In this document: positions 27,414 to 35,837 of the stretch, one piece after another | Layout: each line of letters opens with the position of its first letter | Numbering within the stretch: position 1 is the stretch's first letter | Assembly: GCF_000379065.1 (NCBI RefSeq) | Contig: NZ_KB900614.1 | Coordinates: forward strand, 1,911,049-1,975,048 | Direction: 5' to 3' | Length of the DNA: 64,000 bases | Source: Salinispora mooreana | GTDB lineage: Bacteria > Actinomycetota > Actinomycetes > Mycobacteriales > Micromonosporaceae | Translations under genes and position numbers: made by a program | Notes under the pieces: generated by a model | What the model was told of the DNA's origin: nothing | What the model saw: the letters and a program-made list of their open reading frames with translations, nothing else | Database searches by the model: none

Positions 27414-28801
27414 CCGGCCGTCCTGCCACGCATCGTCGGCAGCGGCGGGGGCTGCCCTCGTGCCGGTCCAGCCGGACCGGTGTCCCGCAAAGGACGAGGC
27501 CGTGGTGCCAGTTCGTCCTCGGTGCGCGCCATGGCGAAGGCGATCACGTAGAAGGCGACGGCGAGGTTCTGGTTGGCCATGCCGTAGAAGGGGATCTGCA
27601 CCAGGCACACCACCGGGACGATCGCCAGCCACTGCCCCGCCGGCGAGGCCGCCCGGGCACAGCAACGAGCAGCCACGACGAACCAGGCCAGAAAGCAGAA
27701 CAGGGCGGGGATCCCGTGGCTGAACAGCACCATCCACAACTGCCCCTGGGTGCCGATCGGCGCCTCGGCCGAGACCGTGTCGACGTTCACCGGAGCGCCG
27801 TAGCCGAGCCACGGCGAGTCACCGACCCGCCCCAGCACCGCCCGGTAGAGGGCGAGCCGGTCGGTGTTGGTGCCGCTGTTCCCGACCCGGTCCCCGATCA
27901 GCTGGGCGACCGGGATGAACACGGTGGCGAGGAGACCCACCAGCAACACGCCGACAATCGAGGTGGCCACCCGGGTGTTGCCGTGCCGGCCGGCCCGGAT
28001 ACCGAGCACCAGCAGGCCGACGCCGAGGCTGAGGAACATCGCTCGGTTCAACGTGAGAAAAGCCGGTACCAGGGAGAGCGGCAACGACCCGAGCAGCAGC
28101 CAGCGCAGCACCCCGCGTCGCCGCAGCATGATCACCGCGACCACACCGGGCAACACCATCGCGTACGCGCTGCCGTAGTTGTTGGTGTACGCGTACGGCG
28201 CCGCGGGACGGTAGATCGGGTTCAGCGACCGGGCACTGTACTCGGCGGTGGAGAGGTGGACCATGTCGTGGACGAATGGTTCGGCGGCGATCGCGCCGGG
28301 CAGCAGGATCTCCACCGGGGTGGTCATGCCGAGCCGAGGTGCGAGCACGCTCAGCCAGCCCAACGCCACCAACCCGAGCCAGAACGCGCAGAGGGGCAGG
28401 AGCACCCCGCTGCCTGCCGCCCGCTCCCGGGCCACCACATAGACGTAGACGCCGACCACCAGCGCGGTGGCGTAGAAGCCCAACCGCAGCCCAAAGGTCA
28501 ACACCGAGTGGGGCGACCCCAGCCGAGTAGCGCTGACCAGGACCACGGCGAGGAAGAGCAGCCAGATCCCAGCTCCCGGCGGCAGCGGAACCCGACCCCG
28601 AACCAGCAGCAGGGCCAGCAGCACCGCGCCCAGCAGCGGCCAGCCCAGATAGAACGCGCCGGCCAGCCACCAGATCGGCACCAAGCCGAACATCAGCGCC
28701 AGTGGCCAGATCGGTAGCCGCAATGGGGGTGGCGACGGAAGGGCTTCGGTGGCCCCGTCCCCGGCCGGCTCGCTCGTCGCCGGGGTCCCGCCCACGGGCA
28801 T
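27410..28801 (-). CDS. O-antigen ligase / Wzy-like polymerase, multi-spanning
   Basis: A 463-residue protein with about 11 hydrophobic helices and a proline-rich cytosolic tail. LSLVPAFLTLNRAMFLSLGVGLLVLGIRAGR and a following extracytoplasmic loop (IGDRVGNSGTNTDRLALYRAVLGRVGDSPWLGYGAPVN, about residues 305-345) match the Wzy_C/WaaL family, whose large loop holds the polymerisation site. It likely links flipped repeats into chains. ATG start at 28801, two bases after the Wzz-like gene ends. Polymerase and ligase roles cannot be separated from sequence alone. Confidence 0.8.
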   Translation of the reverse strand: MPVGGTPATSEPAGDGATEALPSPPPLRLPIWPLALMFGLVPIWWLAGAFYLGWPLLGAVLLALLLVRGRVPLPPGAGIWLLFLAVVLVSATRLGSPHSVLTFGLRLGFYATALVVGVYVYVVARERAAGSGVLLPLCAFWLGLVALGWLSVLAPRLGMTTPVEILLPGAIAAEPFVHDMVHLSTAEYSARSLNPIYRPAAPYAYTNNYGSAYAMVLPGVVAVIMLRRRGVLRWLLLGSLPLSLVPAFLTLNRAMFLSLGVGLLVLGIRAGRHGNTRVATSIVGVLLVGLLATVFIPVAQLIGDRVGNSGTNTDRLALYRAVLGRVGDSPWLGYGAPVNVDTVSAEAPIGTQGQLWMVLFSHGIPALFCFLAWFVVAARCCARAASPAGQWLAIVPVVCLVQIPFYGMANQNLAVAFYVIAFAMARTEDELAPRPRPLRDTGPAGPARGQPPPLPTMRGRTAG

Positions 28802-28803
28802 GG

Positions 28804-30480
28804 TCAGCCCCGACCGCGGTGGGTGAGGACGAAGCCGAGGGGGGCCACGCCTGCCGCTCGCAGCCGCTCCGCCAGCCGACGTAGGTCGCTCTCCCGGGTC
28901 TGGTCCTGCTCGACCACCACCACCGCGGCACCCTGTCGGGCCGCCGCGACGCCCCGCTCATCGGCCTCGGCCGGTGGGGAGTTGAACAGCACCACCCCGC
29001 TGGCCGGCCGCTGCCGCCAGGTGCCGAACCGGATGGTGCCGGCGCCCACCACAACCGTGTCGGTGGGCGCTCCGACTGCGCTCCTTCCGCTGGTCGGCGC
29101 GGTGGATGAGATCCGGGGCAGCAAGATCGTGCCATCCGGGTCGTCGGGCACCGGGCCGTTGGCGGCGGTAGCGTGGCCGGCCGTGGTCGCGCGCTGGACG
29201 GTGGCCTGGCGCGGAAAAGCCGTCGGGCGGGGGGAGGGCCGCCGGACGGTGATCTGCTCGGTGACCTCGTCAACGGGGGCCGTCCTTCGGCTCTGGCGCG
29301 GCTGCGGCACCACCGACCGGGCGGAGTTCGCCGTCGCCGGCAGGCGCGCCACGCCAGCCAGCACCTCGCTGCGCAACCGTCCCAGCCGACCGATGTCGTC
29401 GGCGAGGTACACCTCCCGGCCGGTCGCCGCGAGCGCCACCGCCAGCCCGGCGCTCAGCACGGTCTGATCCCCCCGGGTGGTCAACAACACGATCCGGGCC
29501 GGTTCCCGAGTCCGCCCAGCGATGGCCATCGCCACATACCGAAAATCGGCGTCCACGGCGCGCCGGGAGCCGCGCGCCTTCGGGCCGCGGGCGGTACCGA
29601 GTAGTGGCAGGCCGGTAGCGTCCCGACCGTCGTCAACCGACCGGATACGCCGGTCCACCGACTCCCACCCGTACGCCAACACGGTGCCGAGCAGCACCCC
29701 ACCCAGCAGCCCCGCGAGCAGGCGGAGCAGGCTGCCACCGCCCGGGGCGACCAGGTTCGTCTCCGCCTCGCGGGTGACCCAGCCGGGGTTGACATCGACC
29801 GCGGCGATCTCGGTACGGGCCGAACCGAGCTGGACCAGTTGGCTGTTCACACCGGACAGTTCGGCCACCGCCGCATCCGCCTCACCCTCCTGAGCACTGG
29901 CGATCCGACGTTGCAACGCCTCCTGCTGGGCCTGAACCTTGCTGATGCTCTCGTCGTACGAGCGCAGGATGTCCGCCCGCTGCTGCTCGTACATGGTGCG
30001 GCGCACGTCCAGGTAGGCCGCTGCGGCGAGATTGACGCCCGCGACCGCGTCCTGGGGTGAGTTCGCGGTGAATCGGAAGCGCAGGATCTGGCCGCCCGTG
30101 GGTACCTCGAGTTCGAGGGCGTCCTGCACGTCACGCTGGTCCCGGCCGGTGGCGTCCACCAGCCGCCGCACCACCTCGGTCCCGGTGGCGATGCCGCGCT
30201 CCACGTTCATGTTCACCGCGCGGTCGGCGGACGCGCCACTCGGCGTGAAGGCGTCGGTGACCACCGGTCGGACCGCCACCACGGCGTCTGCGGTCACCGC
30301 GCTCGGCACCAGCAGCACGTAGCCGAGTGCGGCGAGCAGCCCGAGCACGGCGGCACCGGCCAGCACGCGGATCCGGTGCAGCGGCACGCGGAGCAGGTCG
30401 GTCAGGGTGACCGTTCGACTCGATGTCCCCCCACCGGAGGCGGCGGTGGCGGTCCAGCCACCACCAGCGGCGCTAGTCAT
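28804..30480 (-). CDS. Wzz-type chain-length protein fused to a degenerate BY-kinase domain
   Basis: A 558-residue protein. A short cytosolic N-terminus is followed by membrane helix 1 (about residues 38-58), an extracytoplasmic domain with a coiled-coil stretch (165-215, YEQQRADILRSYDESISKVQAQQ), helix 2 (251-271), then a cytosolic domain to 558. The last part has the layout of a bacterial tyrosine-kinase ATPase (ARIVLLTTRGDQTVLSAGLAVALAATGREVYLADDIGR, 328-364), but the Walker A GxGK(S/T) is replaced by TTRGDQTVL, so ATP binding is unlikely. There is no Tyr-rich tail. It probably sets chain length by scaffold action. Overlaps the acetyltransferase stop by eight bases. Confidence 0.84.
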   Translation of the reverse strand: MTSAAGGGWTATAASGGGTSSRTVTLTDLLRVPLHRIRVLAGAAVLGLLAALGYVLLVPSAVTADAVVAVRPVVTDAFTPSGASADRAVNMNVERGIATGTEVVRRLVDATGRDQRDVQDALELEVPTGGQILRFRFTANSPQDAVAGVNLAAAAYLDVRRTMYEQQRADILRSYDESISKVQAQQEALQRRIASAQEGEADAAVAELSGVNSQLVQLGSARTEIAAVDVNPGWVTREAETNLVAPGGGSLLRLLAGLLGGVLLGTVLAYGWESVDRRIRSVDDGRDATGLPLLGTARGPKARGSRRAVDADFRYVAMAIAGRTREPARIVLLTTRGDQTVLSAGLAVALAATGREVYLADDIGRLGRLRSEVLAGVARLPATANSARSVVPQPRQSRRTAPVDEVTEQITVRRPSPRPTAFPRQATVQRATTAGHATAANGPVPDDPDGTILLPRISSTAPTSGRSAVGAPTDTVVVGAGTIRFGTWRQRPASGVVLFNSPPAEADERGVAAARQGAAVVVVEQDQTRESDLRRLAERLRAAGVAPLGFVLTHRGRG

Positions 30481-31045
30481 CGAACTTCTTCACCGTCTGC
30501 TGCGGATTTCCCATAACCACCACCCGCGGCGGGACATCCGTCCGGACCACCGTGGCGGCGCCCACGACACTGTCCCGACCGATCCGCACACCCTTCAGCA
30601 CGAGTGCGTGTGCGCCGACCCAGACGTTGTCCTCAAGGACGATCGGGGCTCGGGCAGGTGGGGTGGGCGGGTCGTGTCGCACCTCGGGCCGCAGATTGTG
30701 GAAGTCGTTGTCCCGCACCTCACAGTTCGACAAGAGGCAACGATCACCGACCGTGACCGAGGTCCAGGCACCCACCCAGGTCGCACTCAACAGACAGTCG
30801 GCGCCGATGTGGACCTCCCCCGGACCGGCGAACCGCACCAGCTTGTTGATCCGGGTCCGGTCACCGATGCGCACCCGTACGCCACGGCGCAACCGGACCC
30901 GCCCCCGGATCTCCACATCCCGGCCGAGACTCAGCCTCGGATAGCGCAGCCGGTACCAGCCGCGCTTCAGCGCGAACCCGGCTCTAACCCCAAAACCACG
31001 GCGGATGCCCCGCAACGATCCTCCCCACGTCCGGGACGACGGCAT
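30473..31045 (-). CDS. Left-handed beta-helix acyltransferase
   Basis: A 190-residue hexapeptide-repeat protein. Repeats run from about residue 41 (GRDVEIRGRVRLRRGVRVRIGDRTRINKLV), interrupted by a loop holding VRDNDFHNLRPE, and continue in PIVLEDNVWVGAHALVLKGVRIGRDSVVGAATVVRTDVPPRVVVMGNP, the closing signature of maltose/serine-type O-acetyltransferases. The likely His of catalysis lies in DNDFHN. Expected to acetylate a sugar of the surface glycan. ATG at 31045. First of the enzyme genes after the secreted propeller; its 3' end overlaps the Wzz-like gene, so the two are coupled. Confidence 0.85.
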   Translation of the reverse strand: MPSSRTWGGSLRGIRRGFGVRAGFALKRGWYRLRYPRLSLGRDVEIRGRVRLRRGVRVRIGDRTRINKLVRFAGPGEVHIGADCLLSATWVGAWTSVTVGDRCLLSNCEVRDNDFHNLRPEVRHDPPTPPARAPIVLEDNVWVGAHALVLKGVRIGRDSVVGAATVVRTDVPPRVVVMGNPQQTVKKFDD

Positions 31046-31100
31046 AGATCACCGCCAGCCAACGTGAATCATCCACCATAATCGACAATAGTCAGTCGCC

Positions 31101-33083
31101 TTACTGCACAGCGAAGAACAGTCGCGAAGTAGACCAGGACAGCTCTGGGCTCGCGGTCACGAGCAGGACGCTCTCCGCGCCGTCCACCACCGGATCGGCC
31201 GCCGGCTGGTAGGGGACGCTCCGCAGGTTCCCGTCGGTGTTTCCGTACACGATCTTGCCGTTCACCCAGGCCATACCCCGCAGCGTTGACCAGTCGATCC
31301 CGGTGGTGGGCAGCGTGAACTCGGTGGCACCGAGGTAGTTCCCGTCCGTCTCGAAGTACCGGTAGTGGAGGGCGTCGGAGTCGGCCCGGGTGTAGTGGAG
31401 GCGCCCGTCGAGGAAGAAGGCGCCGGTCAGCTCCGCCGCATCGAACCAGTCGTTGTAGCCGGACGACTCCCACGGGACACCGATCACGCCCCCGGGAAGC
31501 ATCGAGATGTCGATCCGGCTGCCCGTCGGGGTACCGGCGACGGTGTGTGCCCAGTAGATCCGGTCACTCATTCCCCAGGTCGCCCCGGCACCGGTGTAGT
31601 TCGGCTGGCTGACCGTGGTCGGTGCGCCGATGCCGGTGCCGTCGAACGGAACCCGGGTCAGCTCCCCCTCCCCGGTGCCCAGGTAGAGATTGCCGCTGGT
31701 CGCGGTTGACGGGTTCTTCGGGGTGATCGTCCGACCACCGGCGCGGGGGAACATCCCGAGCCGGCCGTGGTACTCGCCCCCCATGCCGTCGGAGTTGTGC
31801 CCGAAGTACAGCCCGTCGTCGCCTCGCCAGAGCACCGGCACGGCGGAGCCCCACGGACTGGTGCCGGCGGGTAGCGACGAGCCGCCGCTACGACGCGGAT
31901 TCCAGTTCACCGGCATCCCGGTGGCCGGGGTGACCGCGGCGATACCAAGCCGGTCAATGGCGCCGTCGCCGGCGCTGTCGTGTCCGTTCGGATTGTTCAA
32001 CCAGCGAAAGTGCCCACCGAGGTAGATGACGTTGTCGACCACCTCGACCGAGGTGATGGTGTCCCGACCGGTGTAGTTCACCCAGGTGCCGAGTTGACCG
32101 TCGCCGCGGGCCGCGGTCTCGAAGCGCACGAGCGCGTCACAGTATCCCGCCGGCCAGCCCGATCCGCCGTTGGTACCGACGACGAACCAGCCGCCGTCAC
32201 CGCCGAACCGGACATCCTGCACGTAGGAGAAGGCCGGCCGTCCTTCGCACGGCGCCACGAACTTCTCCGTGCTCCAGTCGTGGACGCTCGGCGTACCGGA
32301 GAGGTCAACGAGCGCCAACTGGTTCCGCGACAGGCCGTTGACATCGGTGAAGTTGCCGCCCGCTACCAACGTCTGCCCGTCCGGGGAGACGTCGATGGTC
32401 CAGACGTACGAACTGGTGCCGGCTCGTCCCGCCGTGGCGTTGACGGCAAAGGTCGGGTCGATCGCTCCCGTGCTGACGTGCAGTCGAGCGAGCCCGGCGT
32501 GCGGGGTGCCGTTCACCCAGTTGAAGGCGCCCGCCAGGTAGAGCCAGTCACCGTGCAGCGCCATGTCCCGCACGGTGCCGCCGTCGGAGCGGCCCACCCA
32601 GCCGTCGACGGTGGCGCCGGTGCTCGGGTCGAGCGCCACCAGGTTCCTCCGGGACACCCCGTTGGCGTTCCGGAAGGCCCCGCCGACGATCAGCGTGTCG
32701 TTCGGGCCGGCGACCAGCGAGTTCACCGCACCGTCGAGCTCCGGCAGGAAGGTCGTCGAGATCGCCCCGGTGACCTTGTCGTAGCCGAACAGGTAGCGCT
32801 GGCTGACCCACGCCGCAGTCGGGTCCTCCCGGACCTGGGTGAAGGTGCCCCCCACGTACACCGTCGAGCCGATGTGCGCGAAGGCCCGGGTCTCGCCGTC
32901 GCGGGCGTGCGGTGTCTGGTCAACCGGATCGCCCGACACCAGGACCTGTGTCTCGGGCACCGGCGGGACGGTGGCGGAGGCCGCGGATGGTGCGAGCAAT
33001 GCGGCGGCGACGGCTATCGAGCACATCACGGCCGTCCGAACAGGGCGACCCGAAATCCGCCGACGACGCAAGAACCCAGCCAC
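31101..33083 (-). CDS. Secreted beta-propeller protein with VGGxF repeats
   Basis: A 660-residue exported protein. Residues 1-38 form a signal peptide: RRRRISGR, hydrophobic AVMCSIAVAAALLA, and likely cleavage after ASA. The mature part holds at least five repeats of the form VGGxFxxVNGxxRxxLxxLD (VYVGGTFTQV, LIVGGAFRNANGVSRRNLVALD, LYLAGAFNWVNG, LVAGGNFTDVNGLSRNQLALVD, IYLGGHFRWLNN), spaced roughly 45-60 residues, as in delta-60-type propellers. No membrane anchor or sorting signal is visible. GTG at 33083 has GGAGG six bases upstream. Function unknown; the site suggests a matrix or glycan-binding role. Confidence 0.8.
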   Translation of the reverse strand: MAGFLRRRRISGRPVRTAVMCSIAVAAALLAPSAASATVPPVPETQVLVSGDPVDQTPHARDGETRAFAHIGSTVYVGGTFTQVREDPTAAWVSQRYLFGYDKVTGAISTTFLPELDGAVNSLVAGPNDTLIVGGAFRNANGVSRRNLVALDPSTGATVDGWVGRSDGGTVRDMALHGDWLYLAGAFNWVNGTPHAGLARLHVSTGAIDPTFAVNATAGRAGTSSYVWTIDVSPDGQTLVAGGNFTDVNGLSRNQLALVDLSGTPSVHDWSTEKFVAPCEGRPAFSYVQDVRFGGDGGWFVVGTNGGSGWPAGYCDALVRFETAARGDGQLGTWVNYTGRDTITSVEVVDNVIYLGGHFRWLNNPNGHDSAGDGAIDRLGIAAVTPATGMPVNWNPRRSGGSSLPAGTSPWGSAVPVLWRGDDGLYFGHNSDGMGGEYHGRLGMFPRAGGRTITPKNPSTATSGNLYLGTGEGELTRVPFDGTGIGAPTTVSQPNYTGAGATWGMSDRIYWAHTVAGTPTGSRIDISMLPGGVIGVPWESSGYNDWFDAAELTGAFFLDGRLHYTRADSDALHYRYFETDGNYLGATEFTLPTTGIDWSTLRGMAWVNGKIVYGNTDGNLRSVPYQPAADPVVDGAESVLLVTASPELSWSTSRLFFAVQ

Positions 33084-33274
33084 GCCAGACCTCCACAGGG
33101 TGAGAACTCGCGTAGCGTGCCTCGCCCGACCCCCTCAGCGATATCCACCGATTGGTCGGCACTTGCCCCGCTGGCCCCAGCCCCGGCCGCTCCGACGGCG
33201 CCCCGGCCTCCCCGGCTCGTGGCACGCCACTGCCGGTTCGCCCCATTGGCACGCGACGAGTCGCCGCAGCGGGG

Positions 33275-34102
33275 TCAGCCCGCCCGAGCCGCGGTGAGCG
33301 CGGCGGCCATCGCCGCACGCGGCGCCGGCACCCCGGTGAACTGCTCGAACTGGCCGACCGCCTGGGCCAGCAGCAGATCGAGACCGGAGCAGACCCGGCA
33401 GCCGGCGGTCTGCGCGGCGGACGCGAGCGGGGTCGGCCAGGGGTCGTAAAGGGCGTCGAAGAGCACAGTGGTGGGCCGCCAGGCCACCGCCGGGGCTAAT
33501 GGGTCGGCGGCCCCGGCCGGCACGGTCGAGATCACCACGTCGGCGGTGCAGGCCGCAACAGCGTCGGCCCAGGGAACTCCGGTCAGCGACACGCCCGCCG
33601 CCGCGGCCACCGGGCGCAGGTCGGCGATCGCGGCCTTCCGCCGCGCCACCACGGTCACCGTCCGGGCGCACAGCGCCGCCGCCGCGGCCACCGCCGCCCG
33701 GGCGGTACCGCCGGCACCGAGTACCGTCAGCGTCGACCCCGGGCGAACCCCGGCCGCGGTCAGCACCTCCACCATTCCGGCGACATCGGTGTTGTCCGCG
33801 TGCCAGGAGCCGTCCGGCCGGCGGACCAGGGTGTTGGCCGCGCCGACAGTGACCGCGACCGGCGACGCCGTCGCGGCGACCGCGAGCGCCGTCTCCTTGC
33901 CCGGCATGGTGACCGAGAGCCCCGCCCACTCCGGGCCCAGACCGGCGACCAGGGCCGGCAGCCGCGCCTGGGCACACTCGAGGCGGGTATACGACCAGTC
34001 GTCCAGGCCGACTGCGGCGTAGCCGGCGTTGTGGATCACCGGGGAGAGGGAGTGCGCGATCGGGGCGCCGACCACCGCCGCCCGCACGCGCTCAGATGAC
34101 AC
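33275..34102 (-). CDS. aroE: Shikimate dehydrogenase
   Basis: NADPH-dependent reduction of 3-dehydroshikimate. The 275-residue protein has the substrate motif IAHSLSPVIHNAGY at residues 14-27, SVTMPGKETAL with the catalytic Lys, DNTDVAGMVE with the Asp, and the nucleotide loop VLGAGGTARAAVAA. It ends near GLDLLLAQAVGQFEQFTG. GTG at 34102 is preferred because GGGAGGCGG lies about six bases upstream; the first codons overlap the mltG stop by 11 bases. Confidence 0.95.
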   Translation of the reverse strand: MSSERVRAAVVGAPIAHSLSPVIHNAGYAAVGLDDWSYTRLECAQARLPALVAGLGPEWAGLSVTMPGKETALAVAATASPVAVTVGAANTLVRRPDGSWHADNTDVAGMVEVLTAAGVRPGSTLTVLGAGGTARAAVAAAAALCARTVTVVARRKAAIADLRPVAAAAGVSLTGVPWADAVAACTADVVISTVPAGAADPLAPAVAWRPTTVLFDALYDPWPTPLASAAQTAGCRVCSGLDLLLAQAVGQFEQFTGVPAPRAAMAAALTAARAG

Positions 34103-35315
34103 CCGCCTCCCTCGCCTTGGCCTCGTTGCGCAGCTGTTCCTCGTAGGTCTCCGAGAAGGCGGACTCCCCCTCCTTGTTGATCGCGACGAAGTAGAGCCAC
34201 TTTCCCGGCGGCGGGTCCATGGCACCTTCCATCGCCAGCTGGCCCGGATTGTTGATCGGCGTGGGGATCAGACCCTCGAGCTGACGGCTGTACGGGCTCT
34301 CCGTGTCCAGCAGCTCATCCTGGGTCATCTCGGCCGAGGTCTTGGTCTCTTGGCCGGTCAACTCCAGGTAGTAGTTGATCGTGACGTCCATCTGCAGGCA
34401 GTTGCACTGGAAGTCGCCGTAGACCCGGTTGTAGGCGACCCGGGCAACCTTGCCGAGGTCCTCCGGAGTGCCCGCCTCGGCCTGGGCGAGCGACGCGACG
34501 ATCAGCGCCTCGTACGGTGCGATCTGCCGTTCGTTCTGCACCCGGTCGACGAACTCCAGTTCCTCGGCGACGGTGAGGAATCGCTCCACCATCAGCGCGA
34601 GAATCGACTCAGCCGTAGGTTCCGCGGGAAGCTCGTAGGTGTCGGGGAAGAGGAAACCCTCGATCGACGGCTCGACCGTCCGGTCATCCGTCCGCGTGAA
34701 CCACCACTCCGGGACACCGAGCGCGAGCGGATCCTTCGCCGCCGCCTCGAACTCCTTCGCGGGGATGTCGGTCTCCTCGGCGAGCAGCTTGTAGATGTTC
34801 TTCGCGGTCCGCCCCTCGGGCACAGTGATCCCGTTCACGACCCGATTCTTCGGGTCCAGCATCGCGGCCACGGCATACTCGCCACTCATCTGCTTACGCA
34901 ACTCGTACTGGCCGGGCTGGATGTTCCGGCTCTGGCTGTTCTCCTCCGCCGCGTTGACGAAAGCCTTGGTGCTCTTGATCACCCCGGCCTCGTAGAGCGT
35001 GACCGCGATGGCGGCGATCGGAGCGCCCTCCGGGATCTCGACCGTCACCGCCTCGGTCCCGGAACCGTTATAGTCTGGCGTGCCGAGAAGACCCTGAATC
35101 CGTTCGAAACCGTAGTAGGCGCCACCACCGAGGCCGCCGAGTAGAGTCAGGGTCAGCAGGAGGGCCAGCACGGTCTTGCCGCGCCCACCGCCAGAGCCGC
35201 GGCCGCCGCCAGAGCCGCGCTCTCGCTCGCGCTGACGCTTACGCACGTAGCCGCGCCGATGCCGGCCCTTCTCCCCCCGATCCGCATCGAACTCGGGGTC
35301 CAGATCCTCGATCAT
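34092..35315 (-). CDS. mltG: Endolytic murein transglycosylase MltG
   Basis: Cleaves nascent peptidoglycan and ends glycan strand growth at the outer face of the membrane. The 407-residue protein has a basic cytosolic tail rich in Arg and Gly (residues 18-46), one membrane helix (TVLALLLTLTLLGGLGGGAYYGF), a LysM-like stretch (VTVEIPEGAPIAAIAVTLYEAGVI), and the YceG/MltG core with EGFLFPDTYELP and ALIVASLAQAEAGTPEDLGKVARVAYNR, whose second acidic position is the likely catalytic Glu. LIPTPINNPG closes the domain. ATG at 35315 overlaps the ruvX stop by four bases. Confidence 0.94.
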   Translation of the reverse strand: MIEDLDPEFDADRGEKGRHRRGYVRKRQRERERGSGGGRGSGGGRGKTVLALLLTLTLLGGLGGGAYYGFERIQGLLGTPDYNGSGTEAVTVEIPEGAPIAAIAVTLYEAGVIKSTKAFVNAAEENSQSRNIQPGQYELRKQMSGEYAVAAMLDPKNRVVNGITVPEGRTAKNIYKLLAEETDIPAKEFEAAAKDPLALGVPEWWFTRTDDRTVEPSIEGFLFPDTYELPAEPTAESILALMVERFLTVAEELEFVDRVQNERQIAPYEALIVASLAQAEAGTPEDLGKVARVAYNRVYGDFQCNCLQMDVTINYYLELTGQETKTSAEMTQDELLDTESPYSRQLEGLIPTPINNPGQLAMEGAMDPPPGKWLYFVAINKEGESAFSETYEEQLRNEAKAREAGVI

Positions 35316-35773
35316 TGCATCCGCCTCCGCTGCGCATCGAGCCAGCTCTGCAGGATTTCCACCGCGGCCGCCTGGTCCACCACCGCCCGCTGCCGCCGCC
35401 CCCGAACGCCACGCTCCGCAAGCCTACGACTAGCCACCACCGTTGACATCCGCTCGTCGGCGAGCGTCACCGGCACAGGCGAAATCACCTCGACCAGACG
35501 GCCGACATACGCCTGCACGTGTACGGCGGCGGGGCCCTGCCGACCGGCGAGATTCACCGGAAGGCCGACCACCACCTCGACCGCCTCGTGTTCGGTCACC
35601 AACGCGGCCAGCTCGGCCATATCGCTGGGGACCGCCTCCGGCGCGGCGGTGCGATCCCGAGCGAGGGTGACCAGCGGGGTAGCCAGGACGCCGTGCGGAT
35701 CGGATCGAGCCACGCCGACCCGGACCTGTCCGACATCCACCCCGAGGCGTACGCCCCGGGACCACTGCGCCAC
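35312..35773 (-). CDS. ruvX: RuvX/YqgF, pre-16S rRNA nuclease / Holliday-junction resolvase-fold protein
   Basis: RNase-H-fold nuclease that processes the 5' end of 16S rRNA (YqgF). The 153-residue protein has the active-site start GVRLGVDVGQVRVGVARSD, VEVVVGLPVNLAGRQGPAAVHVQAYV, and LADERMSTVVA with the second acidic residue; a final Asp is in AVVDQAAAVEIL. GTG at 35773. It is placed between alaS and mltG, the conserved actinobacterial order, and overlaps mltG by four bases. Confidence 0.93.
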   Translation of the reverse strand: MAQWSRGVRLGVDVGQVRVGVARSDPHGVLATPLVTLARDRTAAPEAVPSDMAELAALVTEHEAVEVVVGLPVNLAGRQGPAAVHVQAYVGRLVEVISPVPVTLADERMSTVVASRRLAERGVRGRRQRAVVDQAAAVEILQSWLDAQRRRMQ

Positions 35774-35837
35774 GAATGGTCACCTCCCTGGGAGAACGAG
35801 CGGGCGGCACCTCCGGCACCGGGCATCCCCCGGCACA

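Noticed and set aside
33084..33274. A small gene or riboswitch in the propeller-aroE gap
   Set aside because: Short frames here are biased shadows, and no convincing conserved RNA motif could be read.
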